From: Compostibacter hankyongensis
GTDB lineage: Bacteria; Bacteroidota; Bacteroidia; Chitinophagales; Chitinophagaceae
Reading direction: 5' to 3'
Assembly: GCF_039541075.1 (NCBI RefSeq)
Contig: NZ_BAABFN010000021.1
Coordinates: 62,001 to 126,000, forward strand
Length of the DNA stretch: 64,000 nucleotides
Shown here one piece after another: positions 63,610 through 64,000 of the stretch. Positions within the stretch are counted from its first letter, which is position 1. The number at the start of each line of letters is the position of its first letter. The translations under genes and the position numbers were made by a program. Under the pieces are notes generated by a model, which did no database searches, had not been told where the DNA came from, and saw only the letters and a list, made by a program, of their open reading frames with translations.

Positions 63610-64000
63610 TTACGTGTCAGCACAATCTGTGTTTAACAAATGCTGTAAATTGGGGTCATTCTTAATCCGCTCCATTTCGCTTTCCACAATCTGCACAACG
63701 TCCGCTTTGACCTGCCTGTAATTGGCTTCGATGACCTGCTTCATATTATCGTTGCCGTGTTCATCGGTAAAGGATAATATCTGTGGTATCTTATTGTAGG
63801 CTTTAGTTTCGGCAGAAACCTTTTCGTTATCAACAACGATTTCAGCATGGAAGATTTTCTGCTCGATGCGTTCATCAAAATTATCTGAAACAGACCCAAC
63901 GAACATTCCCTGTGTTAAGGTAGATATTTTGGATGCAGGTATAAGGGTGTCCAATTGGGTGGATATGGATGTGGATTTATCATTGCGGTTAATGGTGATG
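63610..64000 (-). CDS. mobC: MobC/TraG-type coupling protein, C-terminus (partial)
   Basis: Only the last 129 residues are inside the window; the frame is open to base 64000 and the true start lies beyond the right edge. The visible sequence (STSISTQLDTLIPASKISTL, TQGMFVGSVSDNFDERIEQK) matches the C-terminus of the YWFCY/MobC-type type IV coupling protein of Bacteroidota ICEs, which links the relaxosome to the mating channel. The gene reads toward the cargo, as in other members. Confidence 0.87.
   Translation of the reverse strand, partial: ITINRNDKSTSISTQLDTLIPASKISTLTQGMFVGSVSDNFDERIEQKIFHAEIVVDNEKVSAETKAYNKIPQILSFTDEHGNDNMKQVIEANYRQVKADVVQIVESEMERIKNDPNLQHLLNTDCADT

Overview
The window looks like a Bacteroidota chromosome, most likely Chitinophagaceae. 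Evidence: two SusC/SusD pairs, several lipoproteins with DUF4959/DUF5126/DUF4998-type and F5/8C-like domains, a T9SS-sorted metalloprotease, RteC and MobC/TraG-type conjugation genes, TAnnTTTG -7 promoter elements, and the UDP-epimerase-like threonine dehydrogenase typical of this phylum. Genus and species cannot be fixed from the sequence alone.

Bases 1 to about 34,000 are GC-rich core genome. They hold mazG, tex, tRNA-Gly and tRNA-Leu with a GIY-YIG relic, a quinone-oxidoreductase with its own Crp/Fnr regulator, a four-gene SusC/SusD/lipoprotein operon, threonine dehydrogenase divergent from kdsA, an MFS carrier, a large c-type cytochrome/HEAT lipoprotein, methionine aminopeptidase, a second SusC/SusD pair without enzymes, stress/regulator genes, a LuxR-hydrolase operon and a tandem SGNH esterase.

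From about 34,000 the base composition turns AT-rich and mosaic, and the rest is mobile or accessory DNA. Bases 34.0-43.3 kb carry lipoproteins behind a repeated leader with a 20-codon micro-ORF, a Crp-peptide deformylase pair, tRNA-Val, two tyrosine recombinases, a secreted metalloprotease and an N6-methylase-like protein. Two families of repeats (X and Y below) bracket this block. Next comes a 1,564-residue antiphage-type STAND NTPase with an N-terminal PD-(D/E)XK nuclease (Avs4-like). From 48.3 kb to the end is the body of an integrative conjugative element: rteC, a helix-turn-helix protein, a DUF4099/DUF3945 protein, topoisomerase III, two further rteC copies, and the C-terminus of the coupling protein MobC at the right edge.

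In this ICE part, cargo genes lie between the 3' end of mobC and an rteC copy. Read on the minus strand the order is mobC - nine-gene cargo plus a small gene - rteC - mobC 3' fragment - nucleotidyltransferase - rteC. This suggests the mobC-cargo-rteC unit was duplicated and loaded with different cargo. The Crp-deformylase pair occurs a second time here, in opposite orientation and with mostly synonymous differences.

The most promising unfamiliar systems are: (1) the micro-ORF leader repeated upstream of unrelated lipoproteins; (2) stacking of cargo between repeated mobC ends and rteC copies; (3) the Avs4-like defence gene next to a recombinase and its candidate att repeats; (4) the twice-carried Crp-deformylase module with a hairpin at the deformylase start.
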